From Cyclobacterium sp. SYSU L10401 (lineage in GTDB: Bacteria > Bacteroidota > Bacteroidia > Cytophagales > Cyclobacteriaceae), in assembly GCF_010993705.1 (NCBI RefSeq), contig NZ_WOFO01000012.1, positions 59,112 to 123,111 of the forward strand: DNA of 64,000 bases, written 5' to 3'. This document shows positions 45,987 through 55,478 of this stretch, one piece after another (positions within the stretch are counted from its first letter, which is position 1; each line of letters begins with the position of its first letter). Position numbers and translations under genes: made by a program. The notes under the pieces were generated by a model. The model saw only the letters and a list, made by a program, of their open reading frames with translations, was not told the DNA's origin and made no database searches.

Positions 45987-47618
45987 TTAAGCCATTTCTT
46001 TTACTTCTGTTTCTTTGGTAAGGCTTTTTCTCGCTAGAATGATCAAAGCAAAAGAAAGCACAAATAAAATGGCAGCAATGACAGACAAAACATAGGCATC
46101 TTTCTGATAATTCTGCCAGGCAAATAAGCCCAGGGAACTAAGGGTTACCGTAAACATGAAAAACATGGGAATGGTAACAAAAGTAGGATTGATTTTCTTC
46201 TTGATTAACCAAACCGAAATGGTCAACAATGCCAGGGCTGCCAAAAGTTGGTTGGCAGAACCGAAAATTGGCCAAAGGGTAGCAAAACCTCCGCTTCCCA
46301 GGAGCAAAACAGAAAGTACCACTACTACGCTGGTAGAGAGGTACCTGTTTTGGGATAATTTTTTACCAATGGGTTGTTCCACATCCTCAAAATATTCTTG
46401 CAGGGTAAATCTTGCCAGTCTGGTACAAGTATCCAGCGTAGTCAATGCAAATGCTGACACGGTCAAAGCCACAAAGCCGATGGCAAATGGTTCGGAAACA
46501 CCCATCGAGGAAATGATGTTACCCAAGCCATCTGCAAATAATGGCACAGGTCCTTCCTCCCCAAGTCTGGACAAATAATCAGTCCTGCTCAGAACGACTA
46601 CTGCACCCACTGAAATAATCGCCAAAAAAGATTCTATCAACATGCCCCCAAACCCAACTAATTTGGCGTCTCCTTCCCTATCGATTTGTTTGGAAGTGGT
46701 GCCGGATGCTACCAGGGAGTGAAAGCCACTAATGGCCCCACAGGCTATGGTCACAAAAAGTACAGGAAACAGGTAGCCTAGATTCTCATCTGTAACATGT
46801 ATATCCGTATCCATTACTATGGTAGGATTAGCTACAAAAACACCCACTATAGCGGCCAGAATCAACCCATAAAGCAGGAAACTGTTGAGGTAATCTCTGG
46901 GTTGCAACAACATGGATACAGGGGTAACGGAAGCAATAAAGGCATAAATCAACAGTATATAAATCCAGGTTTGATAATTCAACACAAAAGGGATTTGCAT
47001 TCCCAGGTACACAAAATAATACATGACAGCAACGCCTACGATTGAAGCGATCAGGAAGGCACTTTTCTTATGTCCCGTCATTTTAGTAATAAACCCAAAA
47101 ACCACTGCCAATCCAATGAACAAAATAGAGGCTGAAGCTACCCCCGGATTACTGATAAAGGTTTTGGCAATAATATCTGCAAATACTGCAATGATCAGAA
47201 TCAGGGTAGAAAAGCTGAAAAGAATAAACAATCTTTTTCCTTTTTTCCCAATATTGTTTTGAATGATAACCCCGATGGATTTACCATCATTTCTCAGGGA
47301 GGCCACCATACTCCCGAGGTCATGTACGGCTCCAAAGAAGATTCCACCAATTAAGATCCATATAACTGCAGGAATCCAGCCGAAAGTAATGGCAATAATC
47401 GGTCCCACTATGGGTCCTGCACCTGCAATGGAGGCAAAATGATGCCCCAGCACAACAATCGGCTTGCTTGGCACATAATCCACCCCATCTTTTAGCCGAT
47501 GGGAAGGCGTAATGTTATCATTATTGATTTTAAACTTTTTGAAAACAAATTTCCCATAAATAAAATAGGCGCCTGTCAGAATGATGGCTGAAAAAACAAA
47601 TAAGTAGGTGAGCTGCAT
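45987..47618 (-). CDS. cstA: Carbon starvation protein CstA family peptide/pyruvate transporter
   Basis: 543 aa, shorter than E. coli CstA (701) but typical of the short form. About 14 membrane helices. Conserved FKIN...PSHRLKDGVDYVPSKPIVVLGHHFASIAGAGPIVGPI near the N-terminus, GAISGFHSLVASGTTSKQI and DTCTRLARFTLQEYF. CstA proteins import peptides or pyruvate during carbon starvation. A divergent 165-bp region separates it from mscS. Confidence 0.93.
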   Translation of the reverse strand: MQLTYLFVFSAIILTGAYFIYGKFVFKKFKINNDNITPSHRLKDGVDYVPSKPIVVLGHHFASIAGAGPIVGPIIAITFGWIPAVIWILIGGIFFGAVHDLGSMVASLRNDGKSIGVIIQNNIGKKGKRLFILFSFSTLILIIAVFADIIAKTFISNPGVASASILFIGLAVVFGFITKMTGHKKSAFLIASIVGVAVMYYFVYLGMQIPFVLNYQTWIYILLIYAFIASVTPVSMLLQPRDYLNSFLLYGLILAAIVGVFVANPTIVMDTDIHVTDENLGYLFPVLFVTIACGAISGFHSLVASGTTSKQIDREGDAKLVGFGGMLIESFLAIISVGAVVVLSRTDYLSRLGEEGPVPLFADGLGNIISSMGVSEPFAIGFVALTVSAFALTTLDTCTRLARFTLQEYFEDVEQPIGKKLSQNRYLSTSVVVVLSVLLLGSGGFATLWPIFGSANQLLAALALLTISVWLIKKKINPTFVTIPMFFMFTVTLSSLGLFAWQNYQKDAYVLSVIAAILFVLSFALIILARKSLTKETEVKEMA

Positions 47619-47783
47619 GACATGGTTTTAAGTTAATGTTTAAAGATAATGAGAAAATTGATTTCATCAGAAATAAACCCTAATTTAAAAAATTATCAGG
47701 GTCTGGCATACTCCTCCCCGTTAAAAAAAGGGCATTTTAATATCTAGTACAATTTTCCCTTCAAAACCATCAAAAATTAAAGC

Positions 47784-48830
47784 ATGGAAAGAGAAACCAT
47801 CATTTTTATTGGCATAGCACTGGGATTATTGGTCTTCAGCCATATTTTTCTTTGGCTATTTTTTCCAAAACTGGCCAGGCTGGTTTACCGACCTGCTACT
47901 GAAAAAGGAAAAAATTCCATGAGGAAATTTTCCAATGCACTAAAATGGGGGCTGTTTTTTGCAGTATTCCCAATCATCGAACCCTTTTTCTCACCTCCTG
48001 ATCTGGACCACCTGGGCCGAAAACCCTTCTTTATAGTACTTGCCATAATCACCTTCTCCTGGATTATCATTGAGCTGTCCAATGTATTGCGATATGCCTT
48101 TTTGGAGAATTTCAATTCCAATAAGGAGGATAACCTCAGAGAAAGGCGGTTGCTTACCCAGGTAGCTTTTATCAGAAAACTTTTCATCATAATCGTAGTC
48201 ATCATCGCCTTTTCGGCTATATTGATGAATTTTGAATCTGCCCGAAAAATAGGAGCTGGATTGCTGACCTCAGCCGGGATTGTGGGCATCATCGTCGGTT
48301 TGGCCGCACAAAAATCAATCGCCAATTTATTGGCTGGATTCCAAATTGCCTTTACCCAGCCTATAAGAATCGATGATGTGGTGGTGGTAGAGGACGAATG
48401 GGGAAAAATAGAAGAAATCAATCTCACCTATGTGGTCGTCAGGATTTGGGACCAGAGAAGGCTGGTATTACCCATCAACTATTTTATTGAGAAACCATTC
48501 CAGAATTGGACCAGAACTACCGCCGACATATGGGGGACGGTATTTATGTATGTTGATCACACCATTCCCGTTGAAAATTTAAAAATTAAGCTTAAAGAAA
48601 TATTGGATAACAGTACTTTATGGGATAAAAAGGTACAGGTACTTCAGGTGACTGATTACACAGAAAAAACCATAGAGATTCGCTGCCTGATGAGCGCCAG
48701 GGATAGCCCTACTGCCTTTGACCTCAGGTGTTTGGTTAGGGAAAAGATGTTGGAATACCTCCAGCAAAATTACCCGGGATCCTTACCCAAATCCCGGGTT
48801 TTGCTATCTCAGGAAGCAGAAAAAAAATAA
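47784..48830 (+). CDS. Small-conductance mechanosensitive channel (MscS family)
   Basis: 348 aa. Three to five membrane helices (about 5-25, 50-67, 76-98, 130-148) leading to the pore helix LLTSAGIVGIIVGLAAQKSIANLLAGF and the beta domain QPIRIDDVVVVEDEWGKIEEINLTYVVVRIWDQRRLVLP. It opens under membrane tension to release solutes. The longer N-terminal membrane part resembles YbdG/YnaI-like members rather than minimal MscS. Confidence 0.92.
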   Translation: MERETIIFIGIALGLLVFSHIFLWLFFPKLARLVYRPATEKGKNSMRKFSNALKWGLFFAVFPIIEPFFSPPDLDHLGRKPFFIVLAIITFSWIIIELSNVLRYAFLENFNSNKEDNLRERRLLTQVAFIRKLFIIIVVIIAFSAILMNFESARKIGAGLLTSAGIVGIIVGLAAQKSIANLLAGFQIAFTQPIRIDDVVVVEDEWGKIEEINLTYVVVRIWDQRRLVLPINYFIEKPFQNWTRTTADIWGTVFMYVDHTIPVENLKIKLKEILDNSTLWDKKVQVLQVTDYTEKTIEIRCLMSARDSPTAFDLRCLVREKMLEYLQQNYPGSLPKSRVLLSQEAEKK

Positions 48831-48892
48831 TGGGAGAAATCTTATTCTGAAGGAGAATGCAGATTTTGGTTTTATTTAACGGATAATACCCA

Positions 48893-48900
48893 TAAATTTG
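48893..48900 (+). promoter_or_regulatory. TAnnTTTG box upstream of accD
   Basis: TAAATTTG, exact -7 consensus, 40 nt before the accD ATG. A TTTTG at 48864-48868 could be the -33 element, at a long spacing of 24 nt. Confidence 0.4.
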
Positions 48901-48940
48901 TAATCCCAAATGACTTTTGGGCTAATTTAAACAAAACTTT

Positions 48941-49783
48941 ATGGCTTGGTTTAAAAGGAAAGATGCCGGGATCAAAACCTCCACAGAGGAAAAAAAAGAT
49001 ACTCCTGACGGATTGTGGTACAAGACCCCAAAAGGAAACATCATCCATACCCGGGAACTGAAAAACAACTCCTATGTCTGCCCGGATGATGATTATCATG
49101 TAAAAATAGGATCCAAAGAATATTTTGAAATCCTCTTTGATGATAATCAATTCAAAGAACTGGACAAAGAAATGACCTCTGGAGATCCACTGAATTTTGT
49201 GGATAGCAAACCCTACACTACTAGAATCAAAGACACCATTGCCAAAACAAACCTCAAGGATGCCGCTCGCACAGGAGTAGGTAAAATCAATGGCCTGGAT
49301 ATCATCATTACCTGTATGGATTTCAACTTCATAGGTGGATCCATGGGATCAGTGGTAGGAGAAAAAATTTCAAGGGCCATCGACTACGCCCTTAAAAACA
49401 AAATTCCTTTCCTGATGATATCCAAATCAGGAGGGGCGAGAATGATGGAAGCTGGATTTAGTCTGATGCAAATGGCTAAAACTTCGGCTAAACTGGCTTT
49501 ACTAGATGAAGCAGGAATTCCCTACATTTCGCTGATGACAGACCCGACTACAGGGGGTGTAACGGCTTCTTACGCCATGCTGGGAGATTTTAATATTGCT
49601 GAACCGGGAGCATTGATAGGCTTTGCCGGTCCGCGGGTGATCAGGGAAACCATCGGTAAAGACCTACCCAAGGGATTTCAAAGTTCTGAATTTGTTTTGG
49701 AACATGGATTTCTGGATTTTATCATCGACCGTCGTCAGTTGAAAAACAGAATGTATACTTTACTAAACTTATTGCGCAATTAA
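48941..49783 (+). CDS. accD: Acetyl-CoA carboxylase carboxyltransferase beta subunit, zinc ribbon lost
   Basis: 280 aa. Transfers carboxyl from biotin to acetyl-CoA in fatty acid synthesis with AccA. The crotonase-like core is intact ([58 protein letters not shown]). The N-terminal zinc ribbon of AccD normally has Cys-X2-Cys ... Cys-X2-Cys; here the positions read Thr29, Gly32, Cys47 and Asp50, so only one Cys remains. I recall similar loss in other Bacteroidota AccD. accA is not in the window. Confidence 0.95.
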   Translation: MAWFKRKDAGIKTSTEEKKDTPDGLWYKTPKGNIIHTRELKNNSYVCPDDDYHVKIGSKEYFEILFDDNQFKELDKEMTSGDPLNFVDSKPYTTRIKDTIAKTNLKDAARTGVGKINGLDIIITCMDFNFIGGSMGSVVGEKISRAIDYALKNKIPFLMISKSGGARMMEAGFSLMQMAKTSAKLALLDEAGIPYISLMTDPTTGGVTASYAMLGDFNIAEPGALIGFAGPRVIRETIGKDLPKGFQSSEFVLEHGFLDFIIDRRQLKNRMYTLLNLLRN

Positions 49784-49851
49784 GCAGTTAATAAGCTTGA
49801 ATAGGTGGATTAAAATATTCTCATATTGCGGTGGATTTGTTGAAATATAAA

Positions 49852-49859
49852 TATATTTG
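49852..49859 (+). promoter_or_regulatory. TAnnTTTG box upstream of nqrF
   Basis: TATATTTG, exact -7 consensus, 50 nt before the nqrF ATG, with a TTG at 49826-49828 (23-nt spacing) as a possible -33 element. Confidence 0.4.
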
Positions 49860-49909
49860 TACCGATCAATCACCGATTAAACATACTGATAAAAAATAAA
49901 ATTTATTAA

Positions 49910-51214
49910 ATGACTTCAGTAATCATAACTTCGATAGTAGCTTTCACCATTATTATTTTGCTACTGGTATTTGTCCTTCTTTTTGCGCAATCCAAACTGG
50001 TGGCTTCGGGAGACGTTAAAATCATCATCAACGGGGACGAAAAAAACCCACTGGTGGCTTCTGCCGGATCTACTTTGCTATCTACACTGGGAAATAAAAA
50101 AATATTTCTCCCATCAGCCTGTGGGGGCGGAGGTACCTGTGCCATGTGCAAATGCACCATTGAAGAAGGCGGGGGTGAAGTTTTACCCACCGAGGAGGGT
50201 CACCTCAGCAGGGCGGAAAAACAGAATAATGTCAGGCTTTCCTGTCAGGTAAAGGTGAAGAATGACATGAAAATCCGGATTCCTGAAGAAATATTCGGTA
50301 TTAAGAAATGGGAATGCGAAGTAATTTCCAATTACAATGTATCCACTTTTATTAAGGAATTTAAGGTTAAACTTCCTGAAGGAGAAATACTGGATTTCGA
50401 GCCAGGAGGATACATACAGATTGATGTGCCGCAGGTAGTCGTCAACTTTAAAGACATGGATATCACACCCCATCCGGAATTGGAACATCCGGAGGATGTT
50501 TACCAAAGCGACTGGGATAAATTTGGCTTGTGGGATTTGGTAATGAAAAATGACGAAGAATTATTCAGGGCTTACTCCATGGCCAATCATCCAGCTGAAG
50601 GAAACATTGTCATGTTGACCATCCGAATAGCTACCCCACCTTGGGATAGGGCTAATAATAAATGGATGGATGTCAATCCGGGAGTTTGTTCTTCCTATGT
50701 TTTCTCTAGAAAGCCAGGTGACAAGGTCACCATATCCGGACCATACGGTGAATTCCACATCAATCCTACGCAAAGAGAAATGATTTATATTGGAGGTGGC
50801 GCAGGAATGGCACCCCTTAGATCACATTTATTTCACTTATTCCATACTGAAAAAACAGACCGGAAAGTATCCTACTGGTATGGTGGTCGGTCTAAAAAAG
50901 AATTGTTTTATACCCCGCATTTCAGGGAGATAGAAAAAGAGTTTCCTAACTTTAATTTTCATATTGGCCTCTCAGAACCGTTGCCTGAGGATAACTGGAA
51001 AGTTAAGAAATCTCTGGACGACAAAGAAGGAGACGGTTATGTAGGCTTCATTCATCAGGTACTCTATGACAATTACCTGAAAGACATTGAAGAGCCGGAT
51101 GAGATAGAATATTACCTATGTGGTCCTCCACTGATGAATTCGGCAGTTTTGAAAATGCTGGATGATATGGGAGTCCCCAACGAAAATATCAGATTTGATG
51201 ATTTCGGAGGATAA
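49910..51214 (+). CDS. nqrF: Na+-translocating NADH:quinone reductase subunit F
   Basis: 434 aa (Vibrio NqrF 408). N-terminal membrane helix (about 6-26), a 2Fe-2S ferredoxin domain with Cys71, Cys77, Cys80 and Cys112 ([12 protein letters not shown]), then a ferredoxin-reductase module with FAD motif [12 protein letters not shown] and NADH motif [12 protein letters not shown], ending in the usual [10 protein letters not shown]. It is the NADH entry subunit of the sodium pump. The other five subunits, normally in one operon nqrABCDEF, are not adjacent: accD precedes and a terminator follows. Confidence 0.96.
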   Translation: MTSVIITSIVAFTIIILLLVFVLLFAQSKLVASGDVKIIINGDEKNPLVASAGSTLLSTLGNKKIFLPSACGGGGTCAMCKCTIEEGGGEVLPTEEGHLSRAEKQNNVRLSCQVKVKNDMKIRIPEEIFGIKKWECEVISNYNVSTFIKEFKVKLPEGEILDFEPGGYIQIDVPQVVVNFKDMDITPHPELEHPEDVYQSDWDKFGLWDLVMKNDEELFRAYSMANHPAEGNIVMLTIRIATPPWDRANNKWMDVNPGVCSSYVFSRKPGDKVTISGPYGEFHINPTQREMIYIGGGAGMAPLRSHLFHLFHTEKTDRKVSYWYGGRSKKELFYTPHFREIEKEFPNFNFHIGLSEPLPEDNWKVKKSLDDKEGDGYVGFIHQVLYDNYLKDIEEPDEIEYYLCGPPLMNSAVLKMLDDMGVPNENIRFDDFGG

Positions 51215-51224
51215 ATGAAATTGT

Positions 51225-51254
51225 GTCCCGTTAATTTTTAACGGGACTTTTTTT
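51225..51254 (+). terminator. Rho-independent terminator of nqrF
   Basis: GTCCCGTTA (51225-51233), short AT loop, TAACGGGAC (51239-51247), then seven T. Begins 11 nt after the nqrF stop. Confidence 0.9.
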
Positions 51255-51270
51255 ATGCTTGAATTTTCAA

Positions 51271-51278
51271 TAAATTTG
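51271..51278 (+). promoter_or_regulatory. TAnnTTTG box upstream of arginase-like gene
   Basis: TAAATTTG, exact -7 consensus, 25 nt before the ATG at 51303 and 17 nt after the nqrF terminator. No well-placed -33. Confidence 0.35.
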
Positions 51279-51302
51279 ATTTTAAAATTTTAATGATGAT
51301 TC

Positions 51303-52460
51303 ATGGATCTTGAGGCATTTTTCGAACCCATACCGCCAACTATCTTAAATGAAGAATACGGTCACAATGCATTTTTTTATCATATCCATTGTCATGGGGA
51401 GGGCTTTCCAGAAATAAAAGGCATTCAGATTGCACTGATAGGGGTAGACGAATATAGGGGCGCAGCAGCTGATCACCTGGAAAATTCCCCACTTACTACC
51501 AGTCAAATCAGAAAAAAGCTTTATCCACTTAAAAAAGGCCAAAACAACTACAGCATTGCGGATTTAGGCAACCTAAAAGTCGGGGAAAACAGGGAAGAAA
51601 CCCTTGCACTGATCAGCTCAATTGGTGAATTTTTATTGAAAATGGAAGTGCTTCCCGTTTTTTTGGGTGGCAGCCATGACCTGGACATGGGGCAATACCT
51701 TTCTTACCAAAACATGAAAAAACTCGTAAGCCTGCTTACAGTAGATGCTAAGATGGATATGGAGGATAAGGGTAAACCGATGGATCTTCACTCTCAGGAC
51801 ATCATATTAAACAAGCCCAACTATATGTTTAACTATTGCCATCTGGCCTATCAGAGCTTTCTGACAGATCCGGAATTGGTTACTACATTGGAAAAGCTTT
51901 ATTTTGACCATGTGAGGTTGGGGCAACTCAGGGATAGTTTTAAAGAGGTAGAACCATTGATCCGAAATACGGACCTCCTGAGTTTTGATGTTTGTTCCAT
52001 ACATGCATCGGATGCACCAGGAGCCATAGAAGCCCAGCCATTCGGGCTCAGTGCAGAGGAAGCTTGCCAGATATGCTGGTTTGCAGGGATGAATGAAAAG
52101 TTAAGTTCGATGGGAATTTATGGCTACCATGCCAAATTGGATGATGCCCGGTTCAAAACGGCCTCCGTAATAGCTACCATGGTTTGGTACTTTATTGAAG
52201 GTTTTTATCAAAGGAAAGACAGTTTATCCTTTAAAAGCAGTGATTACATCAAATATACTGTATCTTTAGACTCTAAACCTTCTATTTTATATTTCTACAA
52301 AAGCAAGTTAAGTGGCAAGTGGTGGATGGAAATTCCCAGCAATAAAAATGAAAAATTCAAAAGGGACACCATCATTCCCTGCAGTTATCAGGATTACCTT
52401 ACGGCCCAACAGGGAGAAATCCCTGAAAGGTGGGTCAACTCCCAACTGAAACTATATTGA
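51303..52460 (+). CDS. Arginase/formimidoylglutamase-like protein with altered metal site
   Basis: 385 aa. Ureohydrolase fold: GVDEYRGAAADHLENSP, FLGGSHDLDMG (His125), LTVDAKMDM (148-152) and SFDVCSIHASDAPG (229-239). Arginases bind two Mn through GGDHS, DAHxD and DxD; here the His of DAHxD is Lys150 and the second Asp of DxD is Cys231, so two of six ligands are changed. Bacteroidota members are annotated as formimidoylglutamase, but this site suggests weak or no hydrolase activity (inference). Its 50-nt downstream neighbour encodes a cytochrome b5-like protein. Confidence 0.85.
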   Translation: MDLEAFFEPIPPTILNEEYGHNAFFYHIHCHGEGFPEIKGIQIALIGVDEYRGAAADHLENSPLTTSQIRKKLYPLKKGQNNYSIADLGNLKVGENREETLALISSIGEFLLKMEVLPVFLGGSHDLDMGQYLSYQNMKKLVSLLTVDAKMDMEDKGKPMDLHSQDIILNKPNYMFNYCHLAYQSFLTDPELVTTLEKLYFDHVRLGQLRDSFKEVEPLIRNTDLLSFDVCSIHASDAPGAIEAQPFGLSAEEACQICWFAGMNEKLSSMGIYGYHAKLDDARFKTASVIATMVWYFIEGFYQRKDSLSFKSSDYIKYTVSLDSKPSILYFYKSKLSGKWWMEIPSNKNEKFKRDTIIPCSYQDYLTAQQGEIPERWVNSQLKLY

Positions 52461-52511
52461 TGAATTGCAGCCGCTAGCCCGCTGTGTGGAACCTTTGTTA
52501 TTTGGTCAAAT

Positions 52512-52739
52512 ATGATTACCATTTCAAAAAACCAACTGGCCCTGAGAAACGGGCAAGATAAACCTGAGATCTGGATCGCCTTCCAGGGAAAAATCTATGA
52601 CCTTGCTGGCTCAAGGCTTTGGAAATCGGGCAGACATTATGAACATTGGGCCGGCCAGGATTTGACAGAAGAATTGAAAAGTGCTCCCCATACGGCCCAT
52701 GTATTTGATAAATTTGAACCTATAGGCTACCTGAAATAA
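52512..52739 (+). CDS. Cytochrome b5-like heme/steroid-binding domain protein
   Basis: 75 aa, a single small domain: WIAFQGKIYDLAGSRLWKSGRHYEHWAGQDLTEEL with the His-rich GRHYEHWAGQ and later APHTAHVFDKF typical of the bacterial cytochrome-b5-like family (COG4892 type). Cytosolic, no signal. Probable heme binding; role unknown. It abuts the kinase gene (start overlaps the position right after its stop). Confidence 0.85.
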   Translation: MITISKNQLALRNGQDKPEIWIAFQGKIYDLAGSRLWKSGRHYEHWAGQDLTEELKSAPHTAHVFDKFEPIGYLK

Positions 52740-53582
52740 ATGATTCTTATCGCAGACAGTGGTTCGAGCAAAACCGATTGGCGGGCAATCCGAAAGGATG
52801 GAAATATCTCCCAGTTCAGGACGATTGGGTTCAACCCCTATTATCAGACCCGGGAGGATATGATATTGGGCCTGAATAACCCTCATTTATTGGCATTAAA
52901 GCACCAGGTAGAGCAAGTTTATTTTTATGGATCCGGATGCACCTCAGATACCAACAAAGCATCTGTCATGCAGGCCATCCACAGTATCTTTCCACTCACC
53001 GAAGTACATGTCGATCACGACCTGATGGCCTCTGCCAGAGCCACCTGCGGACACAGCGCCGGAATTGCCTGTATTTTGGGTACAGGATCCAACAGCGGTG
53101 ATTATGATGGGGAAAACATCACTTCCAGCAGGCCTTCGCCTGGTTATTTATTGGGAGACGAGGGAGGTGGGGCTTATATTGGCAAGCACTTTCTTCAGGA
53201 TTTCATCTATGATGACATGCCTGAGGAGATACGCAGGGAACTGATCCGGGTATATAACCTATCCATATTTGAGATCCAGGACAATGTGTACAAAAAGCCC
53301 TTTCCCAACCGATATATGGCTGGGTTTTGTCAGTTTATTTCACAGCATAAATCTGATCCCTATTGCTATAATTTGATATACAATGCTTTCAGGGATTTTT
53401 TCCACAGACATGTGATGAGATATGAAGATTATCTAAACAAACCCGTGAATTTTGTGGGGTCCATAGCTTATTTTAACCATGACATCCTGAGAAAGGCCGG
53501 AAAGGATTTTCACATACAAATCAATACCATCATTGAAACGCCAATAGCAGGATTGACATTATATCATCAAGAAAAAATATGA
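52740..53582 (+). CDS. BadF-type amino-sugar kinase (GlcNAc/MurNAc kinase)
   Basis: 280 aa, ASKHA fold: phosphate-1 motif ADSGSSKTDWRA at the N-terminus, ILGTGSNSG (phosphate 2) and GDEGGGAYIG. The family includes GlcNAc kinase and MurK. Its stop overlaps the ATG of murQ, and a kinase coupled to murQ is the arrangement of the MurNAc salvage operon of Tannerella forsythia (murTKQ, established), so MurNAc kinase giving MurNAc-6-P is the favoured reading; GlcNAc kinase remains possible. Confidence 0.87.
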   Translation: MILIADSGSSKTDWRAIRKDGNISQFRTIGFNPYYQTREDMILGLNNPHLLALKHQVEQVYFYGSGCTSDTNKASVMQAIHSIFPLTEVHVDHDLMASARATCGHSAGIACILGTGSNSGDYDGENITSSRPSPGYLLGDEGGGAYIGKHFLQDFIYDDMPEEIRRELIRVYNLSIFEIQDNVYKKPFPNRYMAGFCQFISQHKSDPYCYNLIYNAFRDFFHRHVMRYEDYLNKPVNFVGSIAYFNHDILRKAGKDFHIQINTIIETPIAGLTLYHQEKI

Positions 53583-54394
53583 GTACTACCGAAAGCTCCT
53601 CTTACTACGATCACCTGGAAAAAATGTCCGTAAGTGAATTGCTGACCAATATGAATAAGGAGGATCAAAGTGTTCCTTTGGCGGTAAGTAAAGCTTTGCC
53701 ACAGCTGGAGGCATTGATAGCTGCCATTGTGCCAAGAATGGAAAAAGGAGGCCGCTTATTTTACATTGGAGCCGGTACAAGCGGAAGATTGGGTATTCTG
53801 GATGCTTCCGAATGCCCGCCTACCTATGGAGTGCCGCACGACATGGTAATAGGTATCATTGCAGGTGGAGACCATGCCATCAGAAAGGCAGTGGAAAATG
53901 CAGAAGATGACCAGCATCAGGCATGGAAAGACATTCAGTCATTTGGATTCAACGCACAGGACACCATCATTGGCATCGCTGCTTCTGGCACCACCCCCTA
54001 TGTAATTGGAGGAGTGAAGGCAGCTGAATCGGCCGGCTTGCTCACAGGTTGCATCACTTGTAATCCGGATAGCCCTCTGGCAGCAGCCGTAAGGCTTCCG
54101 GTTGAAGTAGTGGTAGGACCTGAATTTGTGACGGGAAGTACCAGAATGAAATCCGGTACAGCGCAAAAACTATGTCTCAACATGATCTCTACCAGTGTCA
54201 TGATTAAATTAGGGAAGGTCAAGGGAAATAAAATGGTAGATATGCAGCTGTCCAATAAAAAACTGGTGGATAGAGGGACAAAGATGATCATGGAAGCTAC
54301 AGGCTTGCCAGAAGGAGAAGCCAGCGACTTGCTGCAAAGGTATGGATCCGTCAGAAATGCAGTAGCAGCCTATGAGCAATCCCAAAACCCCTAA
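53579..54394 (+). CDS. murQ: N-acetylmuramic acid 6-phosphate etherase
   Basis: 271 aa, slightly short for the family (about 300). SIS-domain lyase: FYIGAGTSGRLGILDASE, GIIAGGDHAIRKAVENAEDD (acidic catalytic region), GIAASGTTPYVIGG and FVTGSTRMKSGTAQKLCLN. Converts MurNAc-6-P to GlcNAc-6-P and lactate in peptidoglycan recycling. Coupled by ATGA overlap to the upstream kinase; converges with manC 5 nt downstream. Confidence 0.96.
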   Translation: MSTTESSSYYDHLEKMSVSELLTNMNKEDQSVPLAVSKALPQLEALIAAIVPRMEKGGRLFYIGAGTSGRLGILDASECPPTYGVPHDMVIGIIAGGDHAIRKAVENAEDDQHQAWKDIQSFGFNAQDTIIGIAASGTTPYVIGGVKAAESAGLLTGCITCNPDSPLAAAVRLPVEVVVGPEFVTGSTRMKSGTAQKLCLNMISTSVMIKLGKVKGNKMVDMQLSNKKLVDRGTKMIMEATGLPEGEASDLLQRYGSVRNAVAAYEQSQNP

Positions 54395-54399
54395 GGCTG

Positions 54400-55476
54400 T
54401 CAAATATAACCTTCATCGATTTTTTTTGCATCATTTACGAATTTTCTAAATTCACCTTCCTCTCCAAGTTTACAGATCAACAGCACATTTTCGCTATCAC
54501 TGACCAGGTAATTTTTCAGGCCCTGAATAACTACCAGTTTGTCCTGGGGTAGCTTAATGAAGCAATTTTCGGTATCATAAAGCAATGCGTTCCCCTTGAC
54601 TGAGTTTCGTTCTCTGTCCTTTTCAGAGATTTCATAAAGATTTTGCCAGGAGCCCAAATCCGACCAGCCAAAATCCCCCAATACCATGAACACCTCATCG
54701 GACCTTTCGAGAATCCCATGGTCTATGGATATGTTTTTGATCAGACTGTAGGCTTTGTTCAGAAAAAGGTGCTCCTTTTCAGTACAAAAGTAAATTTCCC
54801 CTTCATCAAAAACTTCAGCCATTTCCGGCAGGTGTTTTTCAAATGCATTGATGATGCTTTCATTTCTCCAGACAAATGTTCCCGAATTCCAGACGAAATC
54901 ACCACTTTCAAGAAACGTTGCCGCCAGGGATTCGTCAGGCTTTTCGGTGAATGTTTTTACCTTTTTAACCGGGTTTTCATTTTCCGGAAAATACTGAATG
55001 TAACCATAGCTGGTATCTGCCCTATTTGGCCTGATCCCAATGGTTACCAGATTCCCTATTGGTGAAGCACCGTTCATGGCCAGGTCAATGGCTTCAAAAA
55101 AAGCTTTTTCATTAAAAATTAACTGATCAGATGGACTGATCAATACCTTGGCATTTGGATTCAGTTTCTTGATTTTGTAGCTGGCAAGGGCGATAGATGC
55201 TGCCGTATTGCGTCTTAATGGTTCTACCAGAATTTGATTGTCCGGTATCTCAGGCAACTGCTCTTTCACCAATGAAACATATCTTTTATTGGTGACTACT
55301 ATAAATTGATATGCGGCGAAGGAAAATCTTAACCTATCAAATGTCATTTGAAGCAAGGACCTTCCGGTACCTAATAAATCCAAAAACTGCTTGGGTTTGT
55401 GATGCCTGCTAAAAGGCCAGAACTTTATACCCAGACCTCCTGCCAGAATAACAACATACTTGTCCTTCACTTCCAT
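54400..55476 (-). CDS. manC: Mannose-1-phosphate guanylyltransferase
   Basis: 358 aa, the single-domain form without a C-terminal isomerase domain. Nucleotidyltransferase signature VILAGGLGIKFWPFSRHHKPKQFLDL; the usual Gly-Thr/Arg of GGxGTRLWP reads GIKF here, an unusual change. Further motifs: PLRRNTAASIALA, SPSDQLI, FTEKPDES, WNSGTFVWR and GDFGWSDLGSW. Makes GDP-mannose for surface polysaccharides. It follows kdsD by 2 nt. Confidence 0.93.
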   Translation of the reverse strand: MEVKDKYVVILAGGLGIKFWPFSRHHKPKQFLDLLGTGRSLLQMTFDRLRFSFAAYQFIVVTNKRYVSLVKEQLPEIPDNQILVEPLRRNTAASIALASYKIKKLNPNAKVLISPSDQLIFNEKAFFEAIDLAMNGASPIGNLVTIGIRPNRADTSYGYIQYFPENENPVKKVKTFTEKPDESLAATFLESGDFVWNSGTFVWRNESIINAFEKHLPEMAEVFDEGEIYFCTEKEHLFLNKAYSLIKNISIDHGILERSDEVFMVLGDFGWSDLGSWQNLYEISEKDRERNSVKGNALLYDTENCFIKLPQDKLVVIQGLKNYLVSDSENVLLICKLGEEGEFRKFVNDAKKIDEGYI

Positions 55477-55478
55477 AA

